Assembly (NCBI GenBank): GCA_018303855.1
Contig: JAGVXI010000006.1
Span: 41,181 to 105,180 of the forward strand
DNA: 64,000 nt
Direction: 5' to 3'
Source of the DNA: Candidatus Pacearchaeota archaeon
Lineage (GTDB): Archaea > Nanobdellota > Nanobdellia > Pacearchaeales > GW2011-AR1
The position numbers were made by a program, and so were the translations under genes. The notes beneath the pieces were generated by a model that saw nothing but the letters and a program-made list of their open reading frames with translations, had not been told where the DNA came from and made no database searches. Of this stretch, positions 28,364-38,939 are shown one piece after another (the first letter of the stretch is position 1; every line of letters starts with the position of its first letter).

Positions 28364-31300
28364 TTATTTAAAGTATTGCTCTAAACCAATAGCTATTTCC
28401 TCAGCAAGAAGTTGTTTTGAAGCAGATTTTTTTAAAATTGCTGCATCTTGGGAATTTGAAATAAAACCAACTTCAACTAAAACAGCAGGCATTGTAGCTG
28501 TTTGCAAGACAGTCATATCAGCCCCTTTAACTCCCCTTGTTGTAGCTATGTTAATACTGCTAACAGCTTCTAACATTAGCCTGGCAAGATTAAAACTCAC
28601 ATCAAAACCAGCTCTTCCGTCTTCTCCAGCATTTTTTTTGCATTCATCATCTTTATCTGGATTAGACACATAATCGATTACCCCCTTTGTATCTCCTTGC
28701 TTACCAAAGCAAAAAAGATAAACTTCCGCACCATTTGCTTCAGAATCTTTAATAAAATTTTCATCTTTTGGATCGCCAAAAGAATTTGCATGAATACTGA
28801 TAAAAACATTTGCATTTTTTTGGTTAGCAATTGCAGTTCTTGCTGATTTGATTGGATCATCTGATAGAACCTTCTTAGTTAGGTAAACTATAGCCCCTTT
28901 ATTCTCTAATTCTCCTTTTAACCTCGATGCAATATCCCAAACAAGCTCTGCTTCATCAATACCATTGCCACTCGTACCAGTTCCTTTTCCACCATGCCCA
29001 GGATCAAGAACAATTATCTTGCCAGCAAGTGAAGATGTTGTTGTGCCAGTAGTTGATGAATCATCATCTTTGTTGCCCATTGAAGGATCACCACCGCCTC
29101 TTTTAGCAGGATAACACCCTTCATCTTGAATTGTTTGGTCAGAATAACAGCAATAGTCATTAACAAATTTTAAAAAGCCAAAAAAACCACCTCCAAATTT
29201 GCAAACCAATTCTGCTTCACAATCCCCATTATTATTACAATCGCCTTGATTATATGCTAATAATTTTTTATCAGAATCAACAGATTTTACTTCTTCAATT
29301 CTAATTTTTGCTGTGCCATCATTATTCAAGCCAATAAAAGTTATAGAGATGTCTTCAACATTATTATTGTCGACATCATTATCAACATCAAACTTTTGTG
29401 ATATCCCCTTTTGCAATTCAAAAATTCCATTTATTAAAGGATAAAGTTCAAGTGTTAGTTTGTCATTTTCAATTTTCACAGCTTTGATTGTAATAACAGA
29501 CATTGTTCCAGATGAAGGTTGTAAAATATCTAATAAGAATGGCTCATTTTCTTTAATATCTTTTATTAATACTTCTCCAGATTGTTGTTCAAGCACAAAT
29601 TCACTACTACCTTCTATTTGTGAAATGACATCAGCTATTTGCGAGCTTTGCCTTTCTCTTTCCAGCCATATAACGTTCCTAATCAAAGCATTATAAACTC
29701 TCGCCCTAAACCATGTAAGCTCTGCTTTTTGGAAAGAGTAAAATACCTTTGTGTAATTTAAGTCAATTGATTCTAAAGCGTGAAGTAAAGCATTTTGATT
29801 AACAACTTCTGCATCATTTAAATCCGGAGATGTACCAACTAATTTTATTAATGCCTCTCTTACCCCTGTATACTGCTCATTGTTCAGATATTTTCCTTCA
29901 TTCATTAATCTGTTAAGGTTATATTTATTCAAATCACCTAAAGTCTTGCCTTCAAGTATTTCCATTGAATTTTTCACAGAATTTTGGTCAAGCCAGCACC
30001 TTAATTTTTGATTATCACAATAACCAACATCAGTCCATCTTTGTTCATTTCCTACTCGTGTGCCAGGATTTGCAGTTGCACAAATTCTGATTATCCCGCT
30101 ATTATAAAGTTCAGGATTAATAAACTCCTCTGCACCTGCCTGAATATTTGGATTAATCATGCTATACAAACTCGGGCTTCCTGAAACACACTCTGCTTCT
30201 GTTTTAACATCTTTTTTAGTTGCCTGCTCTTTTTGATAAGACTCTGCTAAATAATCTAAAGCGAATGAGGTAGTAACCTGCTTAAATCCGCACTCTGTTT
30301 TGGCATTAACACTAACGCACAATTCTTTATATCCAGTTGATGCAATAAAATCAACTGTTTCAGAGCCAGTATCTCCTTTTGGAATATACCCATTTGCAAC
30401 AGAATAAGTTGGGTTTACCTGGTATAATGACAAACCTTCTGGATTCCTTAAATAAACTCTGAAATAAGCCCCCCTGTCATTTCCAGCATAAATATGGAAA
30501 AATACTTTATACTGGGAAGTTGCAGGCACAGTTGCAGTTGTAAATGGAATTTCTTCAAATCTTGCATAAAACTGCACAGGAGAGTCTGGCTCAAGTAATT
30601 TGTCTAAAAACTCCCCGCTTGCAGGATATCTTGCAGAGATAAATGTCTTGCAAACCTCTGTGCCAGCTTCTTCTGTAGAACGCGCTTTAAATGCATTAAT
30701 AGAATTTTTAGCATAATATTGCGTGAAATAAGAAACAGAGTTTTGTGCATTTTGCCAGGCATTCGCAACACCAAGATATTCTCCTCCTCCACGGACATTT
30801 TGCCCTGCAACAGCTTCAAATATTTTTGGGATTATTAATTTTGTAAATGGCACTGCTTGTCTCCAGAAAAATTCGCACATATAAATGCTCTGAATTTCAT
30901 CACAAATTCCAACTGTTTTTCCTGTTTCAAGATTTTCCTGTAAACAACCTTTGTAAGACTTCATAATGCTTACAAAATTATCAAGCCCTGCGTGAATTCC
31001 TGTCAAGCAAACAGGAACAGCAATCCCTTCCTTACGATTTGGCAGGCATAATGCAATACTCCCAACAATTCCTGACTGAACAACATCAGGCACAGTATAG
31101 CTTCCTCCTAAATTGCATCTGCTTGAAGGACAGATTACAGGGTCACAAACATTAAACAAAAGCTTGCAATCTTTTGGAGACATAAATTCCTGGCATTGCA
31201 TTTCAGGAACACCTGCTGCTGGATTTCCAACTCTAATTGGCTCTGCAACACCTGGAATCCTTATATAATCAATTCCAGCCCTATACTGGTTCTCAGCTGT

Positions 31301-34300
31301 TTCAAGAGCTCTTATAGCAGAACTGATTTTTCTTCTTGCTTCTGCTGGTTTTAAGCAAGAAACCTGATCATAAGACGCTCCTGTAACCATGTTTATTCCA
31401 TGACAGATATCATCTCTAATGCCGTCAAAAAAGTCTTGTCTTCCATTTGCCCCAACATTGCATAAATAAAAACTTCTTACTGCGCCAGACTCATCATATG
31501 AAGCAGTGCTTCCAAATCCCTGCACAGTCTGCTTTGTTGCAGCATACCATCCATTAACCAAATCAAATGGAACAATTGCAGCTTTTCCTTTATATGGCTC
31601 TGTTTCATAATACATTACTTCTGCATTGCTAAATCCATTTTTAGTGCAATCCTCTTCTTGGATTGAAGAGAATGTCATTTCTCCAATTTTGTTTATATCT
31701 TGCTCTATTATTCCTGCCTCATCCATATTCCTTAGTCCTATAATCCAATTTCCCGGAGGTGAATCAGGAGCGCTGTCCCTTCTTGCTAAAGGCGTTCCAC
31801 CTTCATCATAAATCTCACTAACAGTATAAACTATTCCTCCACTTGCTACTTGTTGCTTTAAACCCAAAACATAAAATTTATTATTGTAATCTACTGCCTG
31901 GATTTGTCTATCTTTTGGTATATTCCCAAATCCTTCAGCAATAGTTTGCCCATTACTATAATAATATCTATCTATTTTTTTATTATATTTAACCAGGCCT
32001 AAACTCTCGGTTTTCTGAGTATCTTCCAAACTGCCCAAAAAGTTTTCTTGCTGAACTTCTCTTTCATATGTATTTTTGATTTCAATTAAATTTTCATTTA
32101 ATCTCCTGCCAACTGCATCTTTCATCTCATTTGTAATTCCTTGCTGATTCAAAGTTTCCATGTCAGTATGAATGTCTCTTAAAGTGTTTAGAGGAACTTT
32201 ATCCAAATATTTATTAACATTATTGCTACTAAATTCGGTGTTTAAATTATTATTAGAACTAATATAATCCTGAACTTTTGGATTTAGTATATTGAGGTAT
32301 TGATTCCTCACCTGTTCTGTATTAACAATTCTTGTTCCAAGCTTTATCTCGGAATTATCTGGGTCTTTGTCTAATGGTTGCAACACTCCCTGAACATTTT
32401 GTATAGCTTTATATCTTAACTCAACATCTTTATCAACTTCACTGGAATAATGTGTCAGACACTGATCCATTGTTTGAAACTGCCTGCCTTGCCCAATCTC
32501 ACCACTGCATTTAGGATACCAGATATTTTTCATTATATCGTGCCTTGCAATTCCTTTGCCTCCAAAATTGGCAAAATAATTTTTCACAGTTAAATAAGCT
32601 CCAACACCCAAACAAGCTCCTTTAAACCCTTTTAACAAACTTCCAATATTATCGTTTATTTTTTCCCATTTTTCAATCTGCTTGTCTAAGCTCGCAATTT
32701 TTTCCTTGATTTTATCAGGGCTTAATTGAATTGCCCGCTTCTCAATTCCAATCTTAAATGTAAAATTTGCCTCTGTTCCTGCATTGTCAATGCTTGGCAT
32801 AACATGCACTTTTGCAAATTGATTTAAGTTAATCTTATTAACAGCAATCCTGTATTCTTGTTCTCCAATAATTTTATAATCTCCTTCTTTAACCTTTATA
32901 GTTTCAGAACCAAAAATATTATCGGTTAGTTTTCTCTTAACATATACATCAAAAGTTGCAGAATCTGCTTCCAAATCTTTTAATTCAATATACTCTCCTT
33001 TATCAGAAAGAAAAACTTTTTGATTCTGCGTCACTGGTTTTCTTCCATTGTAATTTGCATCTGCTGCTCCACTAATCTGCACTTCAACCCCGTAATCTTT
33101 AAATTTAGGTTCAGAAACTCCTTCAAATTCAATCATTCTTATTCTCCCTCCAACATAAACAGTCTGAGTTACAGGTTCTTGATTTGAAAGTTTTTCTAAA
33201 TTATTTAATACATCCTGAACAGAACCCCCAAGGTTGGAAGATTCTGGGTATAATTCAATAAACTCTTTTGCAAGCTCAACCATTTTAGATTTCTGATTAG
33301 CAAAATGAGCCATTAATATTGCTTCATATAATCCTCTTTCTGCATAAGTTTCTGGCAATTCGCGATTTTCAAAAATAACTTTTTCACCAGCAAATTGAGT
33401 TTTAAGTATTCTGTAATTTTCCAAAGCATTTTCAAAATAAATTTTAGCATTTGCATCCTGAATCTCTATGTCTCTCGGTTCTGCAAAACCTTTGAGTGTA
33501 ACAATCAAACCTGCAGATTGATCACCAACTAATCTTGCAGCAAGCCCTGGAAATAAATTATTAGTGGGGTCCTTAGCAGTAAGAGAATTAACAACTTCTC
33601 CTTCTACTATATATCCTGCAGAGGATTTTATAAACGCAGAGAACTTTGTTCTTGCCTCTCCAATTGTGCTTAACAAAGTATTTGGATTAGTTATTTCCCA
33701 CTGCCTTGCCAGCTTGTAAATCCTTTCCATATCAGATTCGCTTAATTTGTCAGAGTGTATCTGAGGCGCACTTAAAAAAATAACATTTAAATCATTTTCT
33801 TTGCCAGTATCCCCTTTTATATAAGCAGCTGCAATAAAAATATTAGTGTCTTTATTATCAGTATAAATTCTGTCCCCAACATTATAATCTTCTGCTGGTT
33901 TTCCATTAACTTCCAAGCTTATTTTTGCCCGTTTAGATAGCATAAACTTTTCACTTATGCTATCATCTTCCTTGCAGGAAACCTCAACTACCTGGTCTAA
34001 TCCACGATTAATTGCTTTTAAAAGTGTGCATCTATTATCCAAAAATTTGTCTCCTTTCATAACCTGCATACTATCTCCACCAATGCTGAATTTTGCCATT
34101 TCCTTTGGATCCACAAACCCATCTAATCTAACTTGCAATCCTGCTAAGCAATAAAATCCAGGCATGTAAATCTTGCTGGACGTCTGCCCTTTTCTTAAAG
34201 TAAATGTTCCAATCCTGTTTTCCTTGTCAGAATATACTGCAATAACTGCTCCATCTTCTCTAATTGATTCTGCTCTTACAAATCCCCTGCCGCTCCAAAA

Positions 34301-35023
34301 ACCATATTGTGCATAATTTTGCTCCCAATCCAAATCACTTAATTCTGACAGAGAAAAATCAGCTTTTCCAATTCCAAATGCATTTTGAATGTCATATCTT
34401 AAAAATGCAGTTAATTCTCCTTGAACATAATCTGGCATTGCAGACTCATTTGGCTGCTGTTTTAATATAATAACTGCATACCCGATATTATCGTCAACAG
34501 GAGTATTAATCAAATTAACTCCAGGAGAAAGTGCAGCCTGAGCAGGATGAAATCCAACTCCGCTTATTTCTCTTGGGTAATTTCCCTTAAAAGAAATGTG
34601 GTCAATTGAATTAACATCAATTAAAGGGTTTATCTTTGTTGCCATAATCGGGCAGAATACAGGAACATTTCTCTCTTCCAGCAAATCGCTCCTTACAACA
34701 GCAGGTGTGCAAGATGCAGGAGCAATTTGCAAAACAAAATCCTGCCCTGCTTCGCATTTTTCCTGGCTAAAAGTTGTAAAAGCATCTACACCACTTCTTG
34801 CAAAATAATCAAATGAAGTTGGCCTTGAGTATTGTGTGCTTGTTCTGCTGTAAGCAGCAGAAATTATACTCACCAAAAGAATCATTAAAACCAAGCCTAA
34901 GCTAATTAATAAAACTACTTTAAGACTAACACCGCTTTTAATTACGCCTAAATTATTATTCTTACCCACCTTATTTATTTTTACCATTCTCTTATTCAAC
35001 TTACCTTTTTTAACCCCCACCAT
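28364..35023 (-). CDS. Giant secreted/surface protein with C-terminal Amidase_3 (N-acetylmuramoyl-L-alanine amidase) domain
   Basis: 2219 aa; N-terminal TM VVLLISLGLVLMILLVSIISA; C-terminus IIVLDPGHGG...DEAELVWDIASRL...VFISIHANS...MPAVLVEVGFISNSQD. Confidence 0.9.
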   Translation of the reverse strand: MVGVKKGKLNKRMVKINKVGKNNNLGVIKSGVSLKVVLLISLGLVLMILLVSIISAAYSRTSTQYSRPTSFDYFARSGVDAFTTFSQEKCEAGQDFVLQIAPASCTPAVVRSDLLEERNVPVFCPIMATKINPLIDVNSIDHISFKGNYPREISGVGFHPAQAALSPGVNLINTPVDDNIGYAVIILKQQPNESAMPDYVQGELTAFLRYDIQNAFGIGKADFSLSELSDLDWEQNYAQYGFWSGRGFVRAESIREDGAVIAVYSDKENRIGTFTLRKGQTSSKIYMPGFYCLAGLQVRLDGFVDPKEMAKFSIGGDSMQVMKGDKFLDNRCTLLKAINRGLDQVVEVSCKEDDSISEKFMLSKRAKISLEVNGKPAEDYNVGDRIYTDNKDTNIFIAAAYIKGDTGKENDLNVIFLSAPQIHSDKLSESDMERIYKLARQWEITNPNTLLSTIGEARTKFSAFIKSSAGYIVEGEVVNSLTAKDPTNNLFPGLAARLVGDQSAGLIVTLKGFAEPRDIEIQDANAKIYFENALENYRILKTQFAGEKVIFENRELPETYAERGLYEAILMAHFANQKSKMVELAKEFIELYPESSNLGGSVQDVLNNLEKLSNQEPVTQTVYVGGRIRMIEFEGVSEPKFKDYGVEVQISGAADANYNGRKPVTQNQKVFLSDKGEYIELKDLEADSATFDVYVKRKLTDNIFGSETIKVKEGDYKIIGEQEYRIAVNKINLNQFAKVHVMPSIDNAGTEANFTFKIGIEKRAIQLSPDKIKEKIASLDKQIEKWEKINDNIGSLLKGFKGACLGVGAYLTVKNYFANFGGKGIARHDIMKNIWYPKCSGEIGQGRQFQTMDQCLTHYSSEVDKDVELRYKAIQNVQGVLQPLDKDPDNSEIKLGTRIVNTEQVRNQYLNILNPKVQDYISSNNNLNTEFSSNNVNKYLDKVPLNTLRDIHTDMETLNQQGITNEMKDAVGRRLNENLIEIKNTYEREVQQENFLGSLEDTQKTESLGLVKYNKKIDRYYYSNGQTIAEGFGNIPKDRQIQAVDYNNKFYVLGLKQQVASGGIVYTVSEIYDEGGTPLARRDSAPDSPPGNWIIGLRNMDEAGIIEQDINKIGEMTFSSIQEEDCTKNGFSNAEVMYYETEPYKGKAAIVPFDLVNGWYAATKQTVQGFGSTASYDESGAVRSFYLCNVGANGRQDFFDGIRDDICHGINMVTGASYDQVSCLKPAEARRKISSAIRALETAENQYRAGIDYIRIPGVAEPIRVGNPAAGVPEMQCQEFMSPKDCKLLFNVCDPVICPSSRCNLGGSYTVPDVVQSGIVGSIALCLPNRKEGIAVPVCLTGIHAGLDNFVSIMKSYKGCLQENLETGKTVGICDEIQSIYMCEFFWRQAVPFTKLIIPKIFEAVAGQNVRGGGEYLGVANAWQNAQNSVSYFTQYYAKNSINAFKARSTEEAGTEVCKTFISARYPASGEFLDKLLEPDSPVQFYARFEEIPFTTATVPATSQYKVFFHIYAGNDRGAYFRVYLRNPEGLSLYQVNPTYSVANGYIPKGDTGSETVDFIASTGYKELCVSVNAKTECGFKQVTTSFALDYLAESYQKEQATKKDVKTEAECVSGSPSLYSMINPNIQAGAEEFINPELYNSGIIRICATANPGTRVGNEQRWTDVGYCDNQKLRCWLDQNSVKNSMEILEGKTLGDLNKYNLNRLMNEGKYLNNEQYTGVREALIKLVGTSPDLNDAEVVNQNALLHALESIDLNYTKVFYSFQKAELTWFRARVYNALIRNVIWLERERQSSQIADVISQIEGSSEFVLEQQSGEVLIKDIKENEPFLLDILQPSSGTMSVITIKAVKIENDKLTLELYPLINGIFELQKGISQKFDVDNDVDNNNVEDISITFIGLNNDGTAKIRIEEVKSVDSDKKLLAYNQGDCNNNGDCEAELVCKFGGGFFGFLKFVNDYCCYSDQTIQDEGCYPAKRGGGDPSMGNKDDDSSTTGTTTSSLAGKIIVLDPGHGGKGTGTSGNGIDEAELVWDIASRLKGELENKGAIVYLTKKVLSDDPIKSARTAIANQKNANVFISIHANSFGDPKDENFIKDSEANGAEVYLFCFGKQGDTKGVIDYVSNPDKDDECKKNAGEDGRAGFDVSFNLARLMLEAVSSINIATTRGVKGADMTVLQTATMPAVLVEVGFISNSQDAAILKKSASKQLLAEEIAIGLEQYFK

Positions 35024-35050
35024 TTTTTCATTTTAAGTTTGTATCCATTT

Positions 35051-36937
35051 TCATCTTACATTCACAATTAAACTATTTTGTTCAAACAATAACTGATTAC
35101 TCTGCAATTGTTCTAATGTTGATGGAATTGGCAGGCTTGTAGCATCAATTTCAACTAACCTTCCCCCTGCTAATTCTGATTCAACAAAATAATACGGCTG
35201 TGAGCCTCCACCAGACAAAGCATTTGTAACTGTTTGCTCAGGAATATTAATGTCAAAACATTTTTCAGTTGTCATACCAAGTATTCCCCCTAAACCAGGA
35301 TTTGGAACATCAATGCATTGCGATTTAGAAGTTGCTTCTAATTTTAATTGAGAATCCCTGTAAATCTGAACAATTATTTCATAATCTCCTTCGCTTAGCT
35401 TCACGCTTTTTTGCTCAGGATAAACAACTGATGTTGAATATTTTTCAGAAACAAAATTAACAATTGCTTGCCCAGTATAAGTTCTTCCATCTAATCTTAA
35501 ATTTAAATCCAATTCATAAACTTTTTCAAGGAATAATTCTGTTGCACCTGATTCAGTAGTTGAAAACAAAGTTTTTCCCTGCCTATAACCTTCTGCATCT
35601 GCTAAAATATAACCATTGACGCACTGCGGGAAGTTTTCAGACAACTGTCCATTTTCTGTTTCGCCAATTGAACATTTTGTTCCAAAACACTCAAAAGAAA
35701 TTTTAGCATCTACTGGATTTATTCCCAAATCATAGGTATTAACGCTTACTTGAGTATTTTTATGCTGGCAAAGTTCTGGCAAACCAACTATTGCTCCGCT
35801 TCCCTCTAAAGCCTCTCTTTGTTTATTACCCTGAATAACAACTGCAACTGGAAACTGGAAAATTTCGCTCACAGCCTCGTCATAAACCTGAATCAAGACA
35901 GGGTAGTTTACATTATAAACAAAATGATAAGGAACATAACAAAAGCCAAGTATGCCTAATCCGGGCTGGTCTCCAACAGGACTTGCAATCAAGATACTTT
36001 CTTCACTTGGATCAACTTCAAAACTATGGGGCCAATTTTTAGAAGTTAAGAATCTGACATTTGCCTTAGGAGAAATATCAACCATAAAATAATCATCAGC
36101 TTTTTCTTGCACATCTCCTCCTTTAACTTTTAAGGCAAGAGTGTTTGCTTCAATTGCATTTTCCAGTTCATCAAAAACTTTTTCTGCATCCCATATTTTA
36201 GGCGCACATGTAATTTCAACTCCATCAACAGGGGCATATAATCTTAAGACATCAACTCCGTAAGTTTCCAAAAACAAAGTATCCTGCTCATGATTGTATA
36301 CTTCAAGTGCAGCTTTGTACAATTCTCCTAATTTTGAATTAACATTTATTTCATGAGAACTTACTTTTGCTGTTTCCTCTGCTTTGCTAATTTCCATCAA
36401 CATATCTAAATTGACCATGATACTTTTGTCACTAATGCTCACTTTAGCTTCTGGCTCTTGCATAATAATATCATATCCCTGTTCATAATAATCATCAAAA
36501 ACACATGCACTTACTTTAGATTCAATAAAATCAGCAAGTTGCTGTTCCATCTCGGTTTTACTTGGAACTTGTTCTTTCTGAAAATTATTTCCAGAAACAT
36601 AATACCAATAAGGCACAGGATTTCCTAAAACATTAAGCTGTGAAGAAAACGGCATATATTCGCTTCCTGTATCAAAATTAGGCAGATAGATATATCCTGC
36701 TTGAGATTCTAAAACATCTATTCCAGTTAATGTATCTTGTTCAAGACAAGATAAAAATGTGTTATAAACCGGCTCTAAAGATGCAGGAAGTCTTTTTTGA
36801 AAAATCACATCTTTAAGCAAAAAAACTCCTACAACAAGTGAAACTATAATAATTGCGATTATTATAAATAAAGTTATCTGCCCCCTCTTTCCTCTTTGAT
36901 AATTATTGCTTTTCATCTTTTTTTCCAAAAACCCCAA
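35051..36937 (-). CDS. Secreted/pilin-like N-terminal-TM protein; likely start at internal Met 36913-36915
   Basis: KRGQITLFIIIAIIIVSLVVGVFLLKDVIF N-terminus; 27 bp upstream of the amidase gene on the same strand. Confidence 0.8.
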   Translation of the reverse strand: MGFLEKKMKSNNYQRGKRGQITLFIIIAIIIVSLVVGVFLLKDVIFQKRLPASLEPVYNTFLSCLEQDTLTGIDVLESQAGYIYLPNFDTGSEYMPFSSQLNVLGNPVPYWYYVSGNNFQKEQVPSKTEMEQQLADFIESKVSACVFDDYYEQGYDIIMQEPEAKVSISDKSIMVNLDMLMEISKAEETAKVSSHEINVNSKLGELYKAALEVYNHEQDTLFLETYGVDVLRLYAPVDGVEITCAPKIWDAEKVFDELENAIEANTLALKVKGGDVQEKADDYFMVDISPKANVRFLTSKNWPHSFEVDPSEESILIASPVGDQPGLGILGFCYVPYHFVYNVNYPVLIQVYDEAVSEIFQFPVAVVIQGNKQREALEGSGAIVGLPELCQHKNTQVSVNTYDLGINPVDAKISFECFGTKCSIGETENGQLSENFPQCVNGYILADAEGYRQGKTLFSTTESGATELFLEKVYELDLNLRLDGRTYTGQAIVNFVSEKYSTSVVYPEQKSVKLSEGDYEIIVQIYRDSQLKLEATSKSQCIDVPNPGLGGILGMTTEKCFDINIPEQTVTNALSGGGSQPYYFVESELAGGRLVEIDATSLPIPSTLEQLQSNQLLFEQNSLIVNVR

Positions 36938-37046
36938 TTTTTTTCTTTATTAGTTCTATAATTTCTGTATTAATATCTTTTTTAAGATTGCCTTTAAATT
37001 TCTCCCAAAGCTTCTCATCTTCTATAAGAAGCAAATATTTTTTCAT
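36903..37046 (-). CDS. Small leader ORF overlapping the 628-aa gene (not in ORF track)
   Basis: Manual translation: MKKYLLLIEDEKLWEKFKGNLKKDINTEIIELIKKKIGVFGKKDEKQ*; well placed TATA box at about 37097-37110. Confidence 0.55.
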   Translation of the reverse strand: MKKYLLLIEDEKLWEKFKGNLKKDINTEIIELIKKKIGVFGKKDEKQ

Positions 37047-37096
37047 CTAACCACCCCTATTCTCTTTCTTACACACCATGAATTTTAATAAAATCT

Positions 37097-37142
37097 TTAT
37101 ATATATAAATGTTTCTTAATTAGTTACTAAGTTAGTAACTAA
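37097..37142 (-). promoter_or_regulatory. TATA box plus 9-bp inverted repeat TTAGTTACT-AAGTT-AGTAACTAA
   Basis: IR at 37120-37142 lies immediately upstream of TTTATATATATAAAT for the minus-strand operon. Confidence 0.65.
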
Positions 37143-37268
37143 GTGAATTATTTGCGATTAATTAATAGAGATTATTATTATATAACCTACTGATCACAAA
37201 GTAAATAAGAAATATACTCTAAAACCTATAATTGAAAAAACCGCATAAATTAAACGCACCAAATAAAT

Positions 37269-37493
37269 TTACTTACTACTGGCTCTTAAATAATTAATTC
37301 CACCAATAATTATCAAAACCCCGGCAATAGCAAAAATCCATTCATTCAATGCAGTTATAGCATCTGGGATTTTAACAAATGTGAATTTTAGGTTAATTAA
37401 GTATAATCCAAAGACCAAGTAAATTAACAAAAAAATTAATGAACCTGTTTTACTTTTAGCATAAATCTCAGAACCATAATCTCTTCTTGACAT
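37269..37493 (-). CDS. Small two-TM membrane protein
   Basis: 74 aa with two hydrophobic segments. Confidence 0.6.
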   Translation of the reverse strand: MSRRDYGSEIYAKSKTGSLIFLLIYLVFGLYLINLKFTFVKIPDAITALNEWIFAIAGVLIIIGGINYLRASSK

Positions 37494-37566
37494 AGATATT
37501 ATTAGTGATGAGCATATTTAAATATTTACAAATTGAATAAATCTCCAATTAAGTTTAAGTAGTTAT

Positions 37567-37607
37567 TTAAAGGAAAGTTTGATAAAGAAAACCTTGGTTG
37601 TCTTTAT
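37567..37607 (+). promoter_or_regulatory. 41-bp tRNA upstream element, copy A
   Basis: 35/41 identical to 50394-50434; all six differences are transitions. Confidence 0.7.
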
Positions 37608-37608
37608 A

Positions 37609-37679
37609 GGCCCTGTAGTCTAGTGGTATAACATGTCCTTGACGTGGACAAAACCCCAGTCCGATTCTGGGCAGGGCCA
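37609..37679 (+). tRNA. tRNA-Val (GAC)
   Basis: Acceptor GGCCCTG/CAGGGCC, anticodon arm TGTCC-TTGACGT-GGACA. Confidence 0.9.
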
Positions 37680-37746
37680 TTTAGTCAAAAATAAAAAGCC
37701 ATACATTAGATTTTTAAAGCCAGATTTTCTACTCAATTTATAAAAA

Positions 37747-38058
37747 ATGAAAATCCCAAAGAAAACAAATAGGTATTGCCCATTTTGCAAGAAAAAAACA
37801 GAGCACAAAATTAAATTAGTGTCTACAGGAGCAAAAAGAGGAGCTTTAAGAAGGGGCAGTCTACAAAGAGGAAAAAAGCGAGGAAGGGGAAGAGGTTTTG
37901 GAAATAAAGGAAAATGGGGCTCTAAACCAGCTGTCTCAAAATTCAAAAGAAAAACAAAAACAACTAAAAAGACAAATATAATGTACACATGTGAAACATG
38001 CAAAAAGTCACACTATCAAAAAAAAGGAACACGTTCAGGAAAACAATTACAGGAATAA
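37747..38058 (+). CDS. rpl44e: 50S ribosomal protein L44e
   Basis: CPFCKKKTEHKI...CETCKKSHYQKKGTRSGKQLQE. Confidence 0.93.
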   Translation: MKIPKKTNRYCPFCKKKTEHKIKLVSTGAKRGALRRGSLQRGKKRGRGRGFGNKGKWGSKPAVSKFKRKTKTTKKTNIMYTCETCKKSHYQKKGTRSGKQLQE

Positions 38059-38071
38059 TTAAAGATGAAAA

Positions 38072-38608
38072 ATGGCGCAAATAAAGAAAAGAAAAAAGTT
38101 TTTTGATGTTGAAATGCCAATAGTTAGCAAGGATACACAGCTACAAGCATACAATATTGAAGAACTTCAAAATAAATATATTACATATGATCTAACCAGA
38201 CTTCTTAGGGGCAAAAGTATGGAGATAACATTAAAAGTGGTAGTTGAAGGAGACAAAATAACAACAACTCCTTACAAGATAAAGCTAATGCCATATTTTT
38301 TGCAGAGAATGATGAGAAAAGGAACAAATTATATTGAAAGTTCTTTTTCAGCAAAATGCAAAAATTCTCAGTTAAGAATTAAACCATTCCTCATAACAAG
38401 AAAAAAAGTTTCCAGAGCAGTAAGGAATAGCCTTAGAAATAAAGCAAAAGATGAAATATCTGAATATATAAAAGAAATGACATTTGAAGAAGTTTTTGAT
38501 GAAGTAATCAAAAATAAGCTCCAAAAAACTCTGAGCTTAAAACTTAAAAAGATATATCCTCTTTCTCTTTGCGAAATAAGAATTATGAAAGTGGAGAAAG
38601 GTGTTTAA
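38072..38608 (+). CDS. rps3ae: 30S ribosomal protein S3Ae (eS1)
   Basis: Family-typical VSRAVRNSLRNKAKDEI and overall eS1 layout. Confidence 0.93.
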   Translation: MAQIKKRKKFFDVEMPIVSKDTQLQAYNIEELQNKYITYDLTRLLRGKSMEITLKVVVEGDKITTTPYKIKLMPYFLQRMMRKGTNYIESSFSAKCKNSQLRIKPFLITRKKVSRAVRNSLRNKAKDEISEYIKEMTFEEVFDEVIKNKLQKTLSLKLKKIYPLSLCEIRIMKVEKGV

Positions 38609-38867
38609 GCTATTTAGTTAGATTAGCAATTAATTAGTTTGGTAAATTTTATTCGAGAGTGTATTAATTCAAAAAATCTGTCATCTAAGATTATATAATT
38701 GTCACCAACGATTAATCAAACTTTTGTTATCTGATGCAATAATACCTACCATTAACTAATTAATAATATGTCATCAGAGTTTTGTATTAATAATTCTCCA
38801 TACTGATAATGCCAAGCACAAATAGAAACAACAAATTTTAAAAGCAAACTATTTCTTATTCAATTAA

Positions 38868-38939
38868 GCCTCTGTAGCTCAGTGGTAGAGCGGCTGCCTT
38901 GTAAGCAGTAGGTCGGGGGTTCAATCCCCTCCGGAGGCT
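38868..38939 (+). tRNA. tRNA-Thr (UGU)
   Basis: Acceptor GCCTCTG/CGGAGGC, anticodon loop CTTGTAA, T-arm GGGGG TTCAATC CCCTC. Confidence 0.92.

Noticed and set aside
37620-38003. 127-aa minus ORF over tRNA-Val and L44e
   Set aside because: Antisense to a clear ribosomal protein gene and tRNA.
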